Assembly: GCF_000718785.1 (NCBI RefSeq)
Contig: NZ_JOCA01000005.1
Location: 186,001-250,000, forward strand
Source of the DNA: Streptomyces sp. NRRL WC-3626
GTDB lineage: Bacteria; Actinomycetota; Actinomycetes; Streptomycetales; Streptomycetaceae
Reading direction: 5' to 3'
Length of the DNA stretch: 64,000 nt
In this document: positions 48,301 to 57,881 of the stretch, piece by piece
Layout of the letters: the number at the start of each line of letters is the position of its first letter
Position numbering within the stretch: the stretch's first letter is position 1
Notes under the pieces: model-generated
What the model saw: the letters and a program-made list of their open reading frames with translations, nothing else
What the model was told of the DNA's origin: nothing
Database searches by the model: none
Translations under genes and position numbers: made by a program

Positions 48301-49047
48301 ATGGACACCGAAGCACAGCCGACGGAGCGCGACCGCTCCCTCCCCCCGGCCGGACCCGAGCACACCTCGGGGACGTCGGGGCCGGAGGGGCGGTCGCGTT
48401 CCGCGTTGCTGTCGCACCTCACGGCAGGGCTGCCCGGCGGGCGGATTACCCTGACCCTGCTGCTCTGCCTGCTGTTCGTGCTGGCGTTGAACACGTTCGT
48501 GGCGCGGCCGTTCCAGATCCCCAGCGGATCGATGGAACACGGATTGAGGGTCGGGGACCGCGTGCTCGTAAATAAGTTGGCATACCGCTTCGGTGCCGAG
48601 CCGCAGCGTGGTGACGTGATTGTGTTCGACGGCACCGGGTATTTCGGTGAGGCCGATTACATCAAACGGGTCATCGGGGTGGGCGGGGACCATGTGGTCT
48701 GCTGCGACAGGGACGGGAGGATCCGGGTGAACGGCCGGTCGGTCGACGAGTCGGGCTTCCTGTTCCCCGGAGACAGCCCCTCCACGGTGCCCTTCGACGT
48801 CCGGGTGCCCGACGGGCGTCTCTTCGTCCTCGGGGACCACCGCAGCCGCTCCAGCGACTCCCGCGACCACCTCGGCTCACCCGGCGGGGGCATGGTCCCG
48901 GCCGACGACGTGATCGGCCGCGCCGACGGGATCGTATGGCCCCTCGGCCACGCCACCCGGCTGCACCGGCCCGACGCCTACGCGCGCGTGCCCGCGACGG
49001 AGACGAACGCGACGGAGACGAACGCGTCGGAGGGCGGCCATGGGTAA
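48301..49047 (+). CDS. sipW: type I signal peptidase SipW
   Basis: 248 residues. Membrane helix ITLTLLLCLLFVLALN, catalytic Ser in PSGSMEHGL near 76, catalytic Lys in YIKRVIGVGGD near 122, and box E VLGDHRSRSSDSR. Cleaves secreted preproteins. Codons 78-130 have fewer G/C third positions than neighbours. First of four tandem paralogues; its end overlaps sipX by 8 nt. Confidence 0.93.
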   Translation: MDTEAQPTERDRSLPPAGPEHTSGTSGPEGRSRSALLSHLTAGLPGGRITLTLLLCLLFVLALNTFVARPFQIPSGSMEHGLRVGDRVLVNKLAYRFGAEPQRGDVIVFDGTGYFGEADYIKRVIGVGGDHVVCCDRDGRIRVNGRSVDESGFLFPGDSPSTVPFDVRVPDGRLFVLGDHRSRSSDSRDHLGSPGGGMVPADDVIGRADGIVWPLGHATRLHRPDAYARVPATETNATETNASEGGHG

Positions 49048-50131
49048 CCGCGGCAGGCCCCGTGGCGTCCCGGAGAGCGCGGCGGAGAACCTGCTTCCCA
49101 CCGGATCCCGCCGGGCGACCGGGCCGGGTCCCGGACGCAGCCGGGTCGACCGGCGCAAGCTGCAGCGCAAGGTCAAGCGGCGCCGCCGGCGCGGCGCGGT
49201 CAAGGAGATCCCCCTCCTGGTGGGCGTCGCCGTCGTCATCGCACTGGTGCTGAAGACGTTCCTCGTCCAGGCCTTCGTCATCCCGTCCGGATCCATGGAG
49301 CAGACGATCCGGATCGGCGACCGGGTGCTGGTCGACAAGCTCACGCCCTGGTTCGGCTCCAGGCCGCAGCGCGGGGACGTCGTCGTGTTCAAGGACCCCG
49401 GCGGCTGGCTGCAGGACGAGCAGACGACGCCGAAGAAGGACGACCCCGTCGGGATCAAGCAGATCAAGGAGGGCCTGACCTTCATCGGACTGCTGCCGTC
49501 CGAGAACGAGAAGGACCTGATCAAGCGGGTCGTCGGCGTGGGCGGCGACCGTGTCCAGTGCTGTGACAAACAGGGCCGGGTCACCGTCAACGGCGTCCCC
49601 CTGAACGAGGACTACCTGTATCCGGGCAACGTCCCGTCCCTCACGCCGTTCGACATCACCGTGCCCGAGGGGCGGCTGTGGGTGATGGGCGATCACCGGT
49701 CGAACTCCGCCGACTCCCGCTACCACCAGGACACCGACTACGGCGGCACGGTCTCGGAGGACGAGGTGGTGGGCCGGGCCATGGTCATCGCCTGGCCGTT
49801 CGGTCACTGGAGCACGCTGGAGGAGCCGACGACCTACGCGTCCGTGTCGGACTCGGCGTCCGGGTCGACCGCCGCGGCCCCGCCGTCGCATAGGGTTGCC
49901 CCGGACGGTCCCAATGGAATGGTCCAACTCCCGAGCCCTGCGGAACTCCCGCTCGTTATGGGAGTGGTGGGCCTGCGCCGGGCATGGCGCGGGCGGCGGC
50001 AGAGAGTGAGGAGTCGGCGTGGGGGATGTGGCGGTTGGCGCACGGTCCGGTCAGGGCGGCGAGGAGCACCGCGGACGCCCCGCGGAGTCGGCCGACCAGG
50101 CCGCGGACGGCGCCGTACCCTCGGGGAGTGA
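49040..50131 (+). CDS. sipX: type I signal peptidase SipX
   Basis: 363 residues. Basic N-terminus with RRRRRGAVKEIPLLVG before the membrane helix; catalytic Ser in PSGSMEQTI near 84, Lys in DLIKRVVGVGGD near 162; box E VMGDHRSNSADSR. The last 37 codons run inside the sipY frame by 113 nt; there they encode only Arg/Gly-rich sequence, and the sipY frame has the better codon bias. Confidence 0.92.
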   Translation: MGNRGRPRGVPESAAENLLPTGSRRATGPGPGRSRVDRRKLQRKVKRRRRRGAVKEIPLLVGVAVVIALVLKTFLVQAFVIPSGSMEQTIRIGDRVLVDKLTPWFGSRPQRGDVVVFKDPGGWLQDEQTTPKKDDPVGIKQIKEGLTFIGLLPSENEKDLIKRVVGVGGDRVQCCDKQGRVTVNGVPLNEDYLYPGNVPSLTPFDITVPEGRLWVMGDHRSNSADSRYHQDTDYGGTVSEDEVVGRAMVIAWPFGHWSTLEEPTTYASVSDSASGSTAAAPPSHRVAPDGPNGMVQLPSPAELPLVMGVVGLRRAWRGRRQRVRSRRGGCGGWRTVRSGRRGAPRTPRGVGRPGRGRRRTLGE

Positions 50132-51005
50132 GGATCAGGCGGGCGAGGACGGCAGGGTGAGCGAGGACCGTACGGCACCCGACGGCCAGGGCGACGAGCC
50201 CAAGGCGCAGCCGAAGCCGCCCCGCTCCTTCTGGAAGGAGCTGCCGATCCTGATCGGTATCGCGCTGGTCCTCGCGCTGCTGATCAAGACGTTCCTGGTG
50301 CAGGCGTTCTCCATCCCCTCCGACTCGATGCAGAACACTCTCCAGCAGGGTGACCGGGTCCTGGTCGACAAGCTCACCCCCTGGTTCGGTTCCGAGCCCG
50401 AGCGCGGTGAGGTCGTCGTCTTCCACGACCCCGACAACTGGCTGGCGGGCGAGCCGACGCCCAACCCGAACCCCCTGCAGAAGGTGCTCAGCTGGATCGG
50501 TCTGATGCCGTCCGCCGAGGAGAAGGACCTGATCAAGCGGGTCGTCGGGGTCGGCGGTGACACGATCGAGTGCAAGGGCACCGGCCCGCTGACGGTCAAC
50601 GGCATGGCGCTGAACGAGCCGTATGTGTACCCCGGCAACACCCCGTGCAGCCAGGACGACCAGGGCGGCCAGTTCAAGGTCAAGGTTCCCGACGGGTTCA
50701 TCTGGGTGATGGGCGACCACCGGCAGAACTCCCGGGACTCGCGCTACAACCAGGCCGACAAGAACGACGGTTTCGTCCCGGTGGACAAGGTCGTCGGCCG
50801 TGCCGTCGTCATCGCCTGGCCGATCAACCGCTGGAACAACCTGCCCGTCCCGGACACCTTCGACCAGCCCGGCCTGGCCACCGGGTCGCCGGCCGCCGCC
50901 GTGCTGACGGCGGCGCCCCAGGGTGTCGCGCTCGTCGGCGCGGTGCCGCTGGTGCTCTGGCGGCGCCGGCGGTACGGCGCCGGTGAGGGCCGCGGGCAGG
51001 GCTGA
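50019..51005 (+). CDS. sipY: type I signal peptidase SipY
   Basis: 328 residues. An acidic N-terminal region of about 70 residues, membrane helix LPILIGIALVLALLIKTFL, catalytic Ser in PSDSMQNTL near 103, Lys in DLIKRVVGVGGD near 173, box E VMGDHRQNSRDSR, and a second C-terminal membrane helix ending RRRRYG. Start GTG 50019 behind GAGTGAGGAG overlaps sipX; GTG 50157 with GAGG would avoid the overlap. Confidence 0.92.
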   Translation: MGDVAVGARSGQGGEEHRGRPAESADQAADGAVPSGSEDQAGEDGRVSEDRTAPDGQGDEPKAQPKPPRSFWKELPILIGIALVLALLIKTFLVQAFSIPSDSMQNTLQQGDRVLVDKLTPWFGSEPERGEVVVFHDPDNWLAGEPTPNPNPLQKVLSWIGLMPSAEEKDLIKRVVGVGGDTIECKGTGPLTVNGMALNEPYVYPGNTPCSQDDQGGQFKVKVPDGFIWVMGDHRQNSRDSRYNQADKNDGFVPVDKVVGRAVVIAWPINRWNNLPVPDTFDQPGLATGSPAAAVLTAAPQGVALVGAVPLVLWRRRRYGAGEGRGQG

Positions 51006-51038
51006 CCCGGTCCGGTACCGCCGGGTAGGGTGCCGCCC

Positions 51039-51806
51039 ATGAGTGGTCAGAGCACGACGCGTACGGTCCCCGGCGGCACCGCCCGGGAGGGTGGCGGGCG
51101 GACCGGGCAGCGGCTGTCCGGGCTGGCCGTGGCACTCGGACTGGTGCTGTTCCTCGGCGGGTTCGCCTGGGGCGCGGTGCTCTACCGGCCGTACACCGTG
51201 CCCACTCCGTCCATGGCGCCGACGATCGGCGCCGGTGACCGGGTGCTGGCCCAGCGAGTCGACGGCGGTGACGTCCATCGCGGTGACGTGGTCGTCTTCA
51301 CCGACACGGCCTGGTCGGACCTTCCCCTGGTGAAGCGGGTGGTCGCCGTCGGCGGCGACACCGTCTCCTGCTGCCAGGACGGAAAGCTGAAGGTCAACGG
51401 CGAGGAGATCGACGAGCCCTATCTCGCCGACGGCAAGGCGGCCGAGTTCGGCAGCATCCCCGAGGTGACCGTGCCGAAGGGGCGACTGTTCCTGCTCGGT
51501 GACGAGCGCTCCGGGTCGCTGGACTCCACGGCCCATCTGACGGACGCGGCGAGCGGCACCGTGGCCCGCGGTTCGGTCCAGGCGAGGGTCGAGGCCGTGG
51601 TCTGGCCGATGAACGGCATGCTGAAGGCGCCCACCGGATTCGAGGAGGTCGGCGCGCTCTCCTCACCGGGCCCGCTGCGGACCGTGGTCGCGCTGGTGAT
51701 CGGCGGTGTCGTGCTCATCCTCGGCGGGGCCGCCTACGGTCCCCTCGCCAAGCGGGCGGCGGCGTCCCGGGCCCGGACGGACGCGGGGACCGCCGGTGCC
51801 CGCTGA
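51039..51806 (+). CDS. sipZ: type I signal peptidase SipZ
   Basis: 255 residues. N-terminal helix LAVALGLVLFLGGFAWG, catalytic Ser in PTPSMAPTI near 58, Lys in LVKRVVAVGGD near 99, box E LLGDERSGSLDS, and a C-terminal membrane helix. Most divergent of the four. ATG 51039. Confidence 0.92.
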   Translation: MSGQSTTRTVPGGTAREGGGRTGQRLSGLAVALGLVLFLGGFAWGAVLYRPYTVPTPSMAPTIGAGDRVLAQRVDGGDVHRGDVVVFTDTAWSDLPLVKRVVAVGGDTVSCCQDGKLKVNGEEIDEPYLADGKAAEFGSIPEVTVPKGRLFLLGDERSGSLDSTAHLTDAASGTVARGSVQARVEAVVWPMNGMLKAPTGFEEVGALSSPGPLRTVVALVIGGVVLILGGAAYGPLAKRAAASRARTDAGTAGAR

Positions 51807-52314
51807 GCCGGCCGGGGACGCCCTCCCGGGCGGACTGCGCAGGGTCGCCCGCGTCGTCCTGCTCGACCCGCGGGACCGCGTCCTGCTGCTGCACGGCCAT
51901 GAACCGGACGACCCCGCCGACGACTGGTGGTTCACACCCGGGGGTGGCCTGGAGGGCGACGAGACCCGTGAACAGGCCGCCCTGCGGGAACTCGCCGAGG
52001 AGACCGGCATCACCGAGGTCGACCTCGGACCCGTGCTGTGGCGGCGGCGGTGCTCCTTCCCGTTCGCCGGGCGCCGCTGGGACCAGGACGAGTGGTACTA
52101 CCTCGCCCGCACCACCCGGACGGCGACCGCGCCCACGGCGCTGACCGAACTGGAGCGGCGCAGTGTCGACGGAGCACGCTGGTGGACGTGGACGGAACTC
52201 GCCCGGGCACATGAGACGGTGTATCCGACCAGACTTGCCGGGCTGCTGCGCACACTGCTCGACGAAGGTCCCCCGGCCCGACCCGTGACCCTGGACACCG
52301 AAATCGTCCGGTGA
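51796..52314 (+). CDS. NUDIX hydrolase
   Basis: 172 residues. Nudix box GGGLEGDETREQAALRELAEETGI shows Gx5Ex7RELxEExG. Hydrolyses a nucleoside diphosphate derivative; substrate unknown. GTG 51796 overlaps the sipZ stop by 11 nt. Confidence 0.9.
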   Translation: MPAEPAGDALPGGLRRVARVVLLDPRDRVLLLHGHEPDDPADDWWFTPGGGLEGDETREQAALRELAEETGITEVDLGPVLWRRRCSFPFAGRRWDQDEWYYLARTTRTATAPTALTELERRSVDGARWWTWTELARAHETVYPTRLAGLLRTLLDEGPPARPVTLDTEIVR

Positions 52315-52367
52315 CTCCCGGGACTGGCGCACAATGGTGGGATCGCACGGGTGAAGGGGAACATGCC

Positions 52368-52676
52368 ATGAGCGCCGAGGACCTCGAGAAGTACGAGACC
52401 GAGATGGAGCTCAAGCTCTACCGGGAGTACCGCGATGTCGTCGGTCTGTTCAAATACGTGATCGAGACCGAGCGCCGCTTCTATCTGACCAACGACTACG
52501 AGATGCAGGTGCACTCGGTCCAGGGTGAGGTGTTCTTCGAGGTCACGATGGCGGACGCCTGGGTGTGGGACATGTACCGGCCGGCCCGGTTCGTGAAGCA
52601 GGTACGGGTACTGACGTTCAAGGACGTGAATATCGAGGAGCTCAACAAGAGCGACCTCGAACTCCCCGGCGGGTGA
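52368..52676 (+). CDS. DUF2469 family protein
   Basis: 102 residues, [20 protein letters not shown]. Highly conserved actinobacterial family of unknown function, with aromatic-rich [10 protein letters not shown] and [15 protein letters not shown] type segments. ATG 52368 with GAAGGGGAA. Adjacent to yraN as in mycobacteria. Confidence 0.93.
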   Translation: MSAEDLEKYETEMELKLYREYRDVVGLFKYVIETERRFYLTNDYEMQVHSVQGEVFFEVTMADAWVWDMYRPARFVKQVRVLTFKDVNIEELNKSDLELPGG

Positions 52677-52764
52677 CCGGTTTATCCACAGTCGCCGGGT
52701 TCTGCACCAAGATCCACTTCATGGTGCGGGATGCGTGACGGTTGGCGCCGGAGGTGGTGCCGAC

Positions 52765-53136
52765 ATGAACGCACATCGCGCACACAGCGCACTCGGCAAG
52801 TACGGCGAGAGCCTGGCCGCACGGCGGCTGGCCCAGGCCGGGATGACGGTCCTGGAGCGCAACTGGCGCTGTGGCAGGACCGGTGAGATCGACATCGTGG
52901 CCCGGGACGGGGACGCGCTGGTCGTCTGCGAGGTGAAGACCCGCAGGGCAGGGCCCTTCCAGCACCCCATGGAGGCCGTCACCGCGGCCAAGGCCGACCG
53001 TCTGCGGGGCCTCGCCGAACGATGGCTCCAGGAACACGGGGGAGCGCCGCCCGGCGGCGTCCGCATCGACCTGGTCGGCGTGCTGCTTCCGGCCCGCGGG
53101 GCGCCCGTCGTCGAGCATGTCCGGGGGGTGGCCTGA
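52765..53136 (+). CDS. yraN: YraN/UPF0102 endonuclease-like protein
   Basis: 123 residues. Restriction-endonuclease-like fold with [32 protein letters not shown] (D and ExK catalytic-type residues). ATG 52765 with GGAGGTGG. It is followed directly by comM, 1 nt away, an association with DNA uptake or recombination genes seen widely. Confidence 0.92.
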   Translation: MNAHRAHSALGKYGESLAARRLAQAGMTVLERNWRCGRTGEIDIVARDGDALVVCEVKTRRAGPFQHPMEAVTAAKADRLRGLAERWLQEHGGAPPGGVRIDLVGVLLPARGAPVVEHVRGVA

Positions 53137-53137
53137 C

Positions 53138-54754
53138 ATGGGGTTCGCGCGTACGTGCTCGGTGACGCTGGTGGGCGTCGAGGGCGTGGTCGTGGAGGTC
53201 CAGGCCGACCTGGAGCCCGGGGTCGCCGCCTTCACGCTGGTGGGGCTGCCGGACAAGAGCCTGACGGAGAGCAGGGACCGGGTCAGGGCGGCCGTGGTGA
53301 ACTCCGGCGGCGAGTGGCCGCAGAAGAAGCTCACCGTCGGCCTCAGCCCGGCGTCCGTCCCGAAGTCCGGCAGCGGGTTCGACCTGGCTGTCGCCTGCGC
53401 GGTGCTCGGCGCCGCCGAACGGATCGACCCGCGGGTGCTCGGCGACATCGTCATGATCGGCGAGCTGGGGCTGGACGGCCGGGTGCGGCCGGTGCGCGGC
53501 ATCCTCCCGGCCGTCCTGGCGGCGGCCGACGCGGGATACGAGCAGGTGGTGGTGCCCGAGTGCGCCGCCGCCGAGGCCTCACTGGTGCCGGGAGTGTCCG
53601 TCCTGGGTGTCCGCAGCCTGCGCCAGCTGATCGCCGTGCTCGCCGACGAGCCCGTGCCCGAGGAGACCGAGGAGCGGACGGGGCCCGACCCGCTGCTGGC
53701 GGCGCTGCGGGCCTCCGGCACCGGGGCGGACACCGGCATGCACGGCGCGGCGGCGCAGGACCAGGGCCACGACCTCGCGGACGTGGTGGGCCAGCGGTCG
53801 GCGCGGACGGCGGTGGAGGTCGCCGCCGCCGGCGGACACCACCTCTTCCTCGAAGGGCCGCCGGGTGCCGGCAAGACGATGCTCGCGGAACGGCTGCCGT
53901 CGATCCTGCCGTCCCTGGACCGGCAGGCCTCGCTCGAGGTGACGGCCGTGCACTCCGTGGCGGGACTGCTGCCCCTCGGCAGACCCCTGATCGACACGGC
54001 CCCCTACTGCGCCCCGCACCACTCGGCCACGATGCAGGCACTCGTCGGCGGCGGCCCCGGCACGGCCCGGCCCGGAGCGGTGTCCCTCTCTCATCGAGGC
54101 GTTCTGTTCCTGGACGAGACTCCGGAGTTCAGCAGCAAGGCCCTGGACGCCCTGCGGCAGCCGCTGGAGGCCGGCCATGTGGTCATCGCGCGCAGCGCGG
54201 GCGTCGTGCGCTTCCCCGCGCGCTTCCTGATGGTGCTCGCCGCCAACCCCTGCCCCTGCGGGCGGTTCTCGCAGACCAACGACCAGTGCGAGTGCCCGCC
54301 CTCCGCGATCCGCCGCTACCAGGCCCGGCTCTCCGGGCCGCTGCTCGACCGGGTCGACCTGCGGGTCGAGGTCGACCGTGTCACCCGCGACCAGCTGACG
54401 GCGGCGGGTGCCCGGGGCGAGACCACCGCCGCGGTCGCGGACCGGGTACGCGCGGCCCGGGACCGTGCCGCGGCGCGGCTCGCCGGCACCCCGTGGCGCA
54501 GCAACAGTGAGGTCCCCGGCCGGGAGCTGCGCAGCCGCTGGCACGCCGTCCCGGGGGCCATGGACGACGCCGAGCGGAGCCTGGAGCGGGGGGTGCTCAC
54601 CGCCCGGGGTCTCGACCGGGTGCTGCGGGTCGCCTGGACCGTCGCCGATCTGGCCGGCCACGACCGGCCCGACGTCACGGACGTCGCCCTCGCCCTGCAA
54701 CTGCGCACCGGCGTCCCGCGCGGCGTGCCCATGGCGATCGGGGCGGGGGTGTGA
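53138..54754 (+). CDS. comM: ComM/YifB Mg-chelatase-like AAA ATPase
   Basis: 538 residues. N-terminal Lon-protease-like ChlI domain (GLPDKSLTESRDRV), Walker A GPPGAGKT near 241, Walker B GVLFLDE, the NPCPCG cysteine motif, C-terminal Mg-chelatase domain. In other bacteria ComM is a branch-migration helicase in natural transformation. ATG 53138 after GGGGGG. GTGA overlap with dprA. Confidence 0.94.
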   Translation: MGFARTCSVTLVGVEGVVVEVQADLEPGVAAFTLVGLPDKSLTESRDRVRAAVVNSGGEWPQKKLTVGLSPASVPKSGSGFDLAVACAVLGAAERIDPRVLGDIVMIGELGLDGRVRPVRGILPAVLAAADAGYEQVVVPECAAAEASLVPGVSVLGVRSLRQLIAVLADEPVPEETEERTGPDPLLAALRASGTGADTGMHGAAAQDQGHDLADVVGQRSARTAVEVAAAGGHHLFLEGPPGAGKTMLAERLPSILPSLDRQASLEVTAVHSVAGLLPLGRPLIDTAPYCAPHHSATMQALVGGGPGTARPGAVSLSHRGVLFLDETPEFSSKALDALRQPLEAGHVVIARSAGVVRFPARFLMVLAANPCPCGRFSQTNDQCECPPSAIRRYQARLSGPLLDRVDLRVEVDRVTRDQLTAAGARGETTAAVADRVRAARDRAAARLAGTPWRSNSEVPGRELRSRWHAVPGAMDDAERSLERGVLTARGLDRVLRVAWTVADLAGHDRPDVTDVALALQLRTGVPRGVPMAIGAGV

Positions 54755-55911
54755 ACGCCGTGTACGGCCCCGAGGAGGGGCTGCTCGGCCGGATCCTCCT
54801 CACCCGGGTCATCGAGCCCGGCGACGAGACCGGCGGACGGTGGGTGCGGGAACTCGGCGTGGACACTGTGGTGCGACGGCTGCGGGAACACGGGGAGCCG
54901 CTGCCGGGCGCGAGCGCGAAGCGGTGGGCCGGGATGCTCGCCCGGGCCGGGCGGGCCGAACCCCGCAAGGACCTCGCCGTCGCGCGGGACGCCGGGGTGC
55001 GCTTCGTGGTCCCCGGCAGCGCCCAATGGCCCGGGCAGCTCGACGACCTGGGCGACGCCCGGCCCCTCGGGCTGTGGGTGCGCGGGGGAGCGGACCTGCG
55101 GATGTGGGCGCTGCGCTCGGTCGCCGTCGTCGGCGCCCGCGCCTGCACCGAGTACGGGGCACACATGGCCGCCACCCTCGCGGCCGGCCTCGCCGAACGC
55201 GGCTGGATCGTCGTCTCCGGCGGCGCCTACGGGGTCGACGGCGCCGCCCACCGCGGCGCCCTCGGCTCGGGCGGCGCCACCGTCGCCGTACTCGCCTGCG
55301 GGGTCGACCGGCCCTATCCGCGCGGCCATGCCGGGCTGATCGGCCGTATCGCGGAACAGGGCCTGGTCGTGGGCGAGTTGCCGCCCGGCGATCATCCGAC
55401 ACCGAGCAGATTCATCCTCCGCAACCGGGTGATCGCCGCGCTCACCCGGGGCACGGTCGTCGTCGAGGCCGCCCACCGCAGCGGCTCCCTGGTGACCGCC
55501 CGGGCGGCCCGCCGGCTGGGACGCCACACGATAGGAGTACCCGGACCGGCCACCAGCGCGCTCTCCGCCGGGGTGCACGAACTGCTCCGGCAGGACGCCG
55601 TGCTGGTCACCGACGCCGCCGAGGTCGTCGAACTCGTCGGCGACATGGGCGAACTCGCTCCGCAGCGACGGGGACCGGTGCTGCCCCGCGACCTGCTCGA
55701 CCCGGCCGGACGGCAGGTCCTCGCGGCACTGCCCGGGCGTGGCACGGCCCGGCCGGACGAGATCGCGCTCGCGGCGCAGACCACCCCGGACGACGCGATC
55801 GCGAGACTGTACGAACTACGAGCACTTGGTTACGTCGAACGACACGGCGACGGCTGGAAGTTGACGCGCCAGGCGATGATCTCGGCCCGGGGCGGCCCCG
55901 AACCTCGCTGA
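54751..55911 (+). CDS. dprA: DNA-processing protein DprA
   Basis: 386 residues. Rossmann-like DprA domain: [67 protein letters not shown]-terminal winged helix follows ([15 protein letters not shown]). Loads RecA on single-stranded DNA in naturally competent bacteria; role in Streptomyces unclear. Start GTG 54751, overlapping comM. Confidence 0.95.
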   Translation: MNAVYGPEEGLLGRILLTRVIEPGDETGGRWVRELGVDTVVRRLREHGEPLPGASAKRWAGMLARAGRAEPRKDLAVARDAGVRFVVPGSAQWPGQLDDLGDARPLGLWVRGGADLRMWALRSVAVVGARACTEYGAHMAATLAAGLAERGWIVVSGGAYGVDGAAHRGALGSGGATVAVLACGVDRPYPRGHAGLIGRIAEQGLVVGELPPGDHPTPSRFILRNRVIAALTRGTVVVEAAHRSGSLVTARAARRLGRHTIGVPGPATSALSAGVHELLRQDAVLVTDAAEVVELVGDMGELAPQRRGPVLPRDLLDPAGRQVLAALPGRGTARPDEIALAAQTTPDDAIARLYELRALGYVERHGDGWKLTRQAMISARGGPEPR

Positions 55912-56100
55912 CGCAGCGTGTTCGGCCGTCCGGGGGAACCCCGACACCCCAGGGAAATTACGTCAGTTGGGCTACCTGTCGATCACTCAGAGCGACGGGC
56001 GTGCCTCGCCGGGGCGGCACCCGGAACGAATCTGCGCACGGTCCGACCTCGCTTCTTCGCACACCGCGACGCCGCAGTCACGCTACGCTCACGAGGATCC

Positions 56101-56160
56101 CGACACGGACAGGCAAGGACAGGCACGCGAGGACAGGCATCCAGACATCGGACAGACAGC
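56101..56160. repeat. direct repeats upstream of whiG
   Basis: GGACAGGCA at 56107, 56117 and 56131, with a variant GGACAGACA at 56150. They lie 50-100 nt before the whiG start. No standard promoter pair is clear in 55912-56206; TACGCT near 56088 is a weak -10 candidate. Confidence 0.6.
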
Positions 56161-56206
56161 ACACCCAGGCAGTACCGGTCCACGGCAGAACGGCACTAGG
56201 CGAGGA

Positions 56207-57049
56207 ATGCCCCAGCACACCTCCGGGTCCGACCGGGCGGCGATCCCCCCAGCCGCCCGCGACGGTGGCAGCGTGCGGCCGCCAGCTCCCTCGACGCTCG
56301 ACGAGCTGTGGCGGTCGTACAAGGCGACGGGGGACGAACGGCTGCGGGAACAGCTGATCCTGCACTACTCGCCCCTGGTGAAATACGTCGCCGGCCGGGT
56401 CAGTGTGGGCCTGCCGCCCAACGTGGAGCAGGCGGACTTCGTCTCCTCCGGGGTCTTCGGGCTGATCGACGCGATCGAGAAGTTCGACGTCGACCGGGAG
56501 ATCAAGTTCGAGACCTACGCGATCACCCGCATCCGGGGCGCGATGATCGACGAACTGCGCGCGCTGGACTGGATCCCGCGCTCGGTGCGGCAGAAGGCAC
56601 GCAATGTGGAGCGTGCCTACGCCACGCTGGAGGCGCGGCTGCGGCGCACACCCTCGGAGCGTGAGGTCGCCGGCGAGCTCGGCATCGCCGTGGACGAGCT
56701 GCACGCGGTTTTCAGCCAGTTGTCGCTCGCGAACGTCGTCGCCCTGGAGGAGCTGCTGCACGTCGGGGGCGAGGGCGGCGACCGGCTGAGCCTGATGGAC
56801 ACCCTGGAGGACACCGCCGCCGACAACCCGGTGGAAGTCGCCGAGGACCGGGAGCTGCGGAGGTTCCTGGCGAGGGCCATCAACACCCTGCCGGAGCGGG
56901 AGAAGACCGTGGTCACGCTGTACTACTACGAGGGGCTCACCCTCGCCGAGATCGGCAACGTGCTGGGTGTGACCGAGAGCCGGGTCAGCCAGATCCACAC
57001 CAAGTCCGTGCTGCAGCTGCGGGCCAAGCTGGCGGCCTTCGGCCGCTGA
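56207..57049 (+). CDS. whiG: sporulation sigma factor WhiG
   Basis: 280 residues, FliA-type sigma factor that commits Streptomyces aerial hyphae to sporulation (established). Region 2 has [35 protein letters not shown] and [18 protein letters not shown]; region 4 has [22 protein letters not shown]. Length equals the known protein. ATG 56207 with GGCGAGGA immediately upstream. Activity is normally held by RsiG with c-di-GMP; rsiG is not in this window. Confidence 0.97.
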   Translation: MPQHTSGSDRAAIPPAARDGGSVRPPAPSTLDELWRSYKATGDERLREQLILHYSPLVKYVAGRVSVGLPPNVEQADFVSSGVFGLIDAIEKFDVDREIKFETYAITRIRGAMIDELRALDWIPRSVRQKARNVERAYATLEARLRRTPSEREVAGELGIAVDELHAVFSQLSLANVVALEELLHVGGEGGDRLSLMDTLEDTAADNPVEVAEDRELRRFLARAINTLPEREKTVVTLYYYEGLTLAEIGNVLGVTESRVSQIHTKSVLQLRAKLAAFGR

Positions 57050-57115
57050 GCCGGCCGGTGCCGGGCACGGCCGTCCCCTGGCCGCCATGGGCCGGGGCTC
57101 CGTAAAGTGGACGTC

Positions 57116-57697
57116 GTGCCAAGGATTCGAGCGGCCTCCGTGGCCGAGCACCGGTCGATGCAGCGAGCCGCCCTGCTGGACGCGGCACGCTCCCTGCTGT
57201 CCGAGGGCGGTACGGAGGCGCTGACCTTCCCGGCCCTCGCCGAGCGCACCGGCCTCGCGCGTTCGTCCGTGTACGAGTACTTCCGCTCACGGGCCGCCGT
57301 GGTCGAGGAGTTGTGCGAGGTCGACATCCCCGTGTGGGCGGCGGAGGTCGAGGCGGCGATGGCCGCGGCGGGCGGAGCGGACGCGAAGATCGAGGCGTAC
57401 GTCCGCAAGCAGCTGGAGCTGGTCGGGGACCGGCGGCACCGGGCCGTGGTCGCGATCTCCGCGAGTGAGCTGGACGCGGGGGCCCGGGAGAAGATCCGTG
57501 CGGCGCACGGGGGGCTTGTCGCGATGGTCGTCGACGCGCTGGCCGATCTCGGGCATGGGGAGCCCCGGCTCGCGGCGATGCTGCTGCAGGGGGTCGTCGA
57601 CGCGGCCGTCCGGCGGCTCGAGCTGGGGGCCGCGGAGGCGCCGGGCGCCATCACGGAAGCGGCGGTCTCCATGGCGCTGGGCGGCGTACGGGGCTGA
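57116..57697 (+). CDS. TetR-family transcriptional regulator
   Basis: 193 residues. N-terminal helix-turn-helix: LLDAARSLLSEGGTEALTF, LAERTGLARSSVYEYFRSRAAVVEEL. Ligand domain is Ala-rich. Start GTG 57116 or GTG 57107 three codons earlier. It lies 66 nt after whiG, possibly read through. Target unknown. Confidence 0.9.
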   Translation: MPRIRAASVAEHRSMQRAALLDAARSLLSEGGTEALTFPALAERTGLARSSVYEYFRSRAAVVEELCEVDIPVWAAEVEAAMAAAGGADAKIEAYVRKQLELVGDRRHRAVVAISASELDAGAREKIRAAHGGLVAMVVDALADLGHGEPRLAAMLLQGVVDAAVRRLELGAAEAPGAITEAAVSMALGGVRG

Positions 57698-57786
57698 GCG
57701 TCCGCGTCGGCACGGCCGGTTCGGGCTCAGGCCTGACGCCCGTTTGCGTGGGTTGCCGCCGGGCGGGGGCGGGTTCCACTCACCCG

Positions 57787-57881
57787 CGTTCGCGGGGCGC
57801 CGCCGCGCCCACCCGTGCCGCCCCGGGGGTACCTCCCAGGCCCTTTCAGGGACGGGGGGAGGCGCGACTGCCCGCAGTGGG
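57787..57881 (-). repeat. dispersed repeat copy at the 3' end of the M23 gene
   Basis: The minus strand matches the copy at 45281-45388: CACTGCGGGCAGTCGCGCC, CTGAAAGGGCCTGGGAGGTACC and GGCGGCACGGGTGGG. Its left part supplies the last codons and stop of the M23 gene. Confidence 0.75.
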
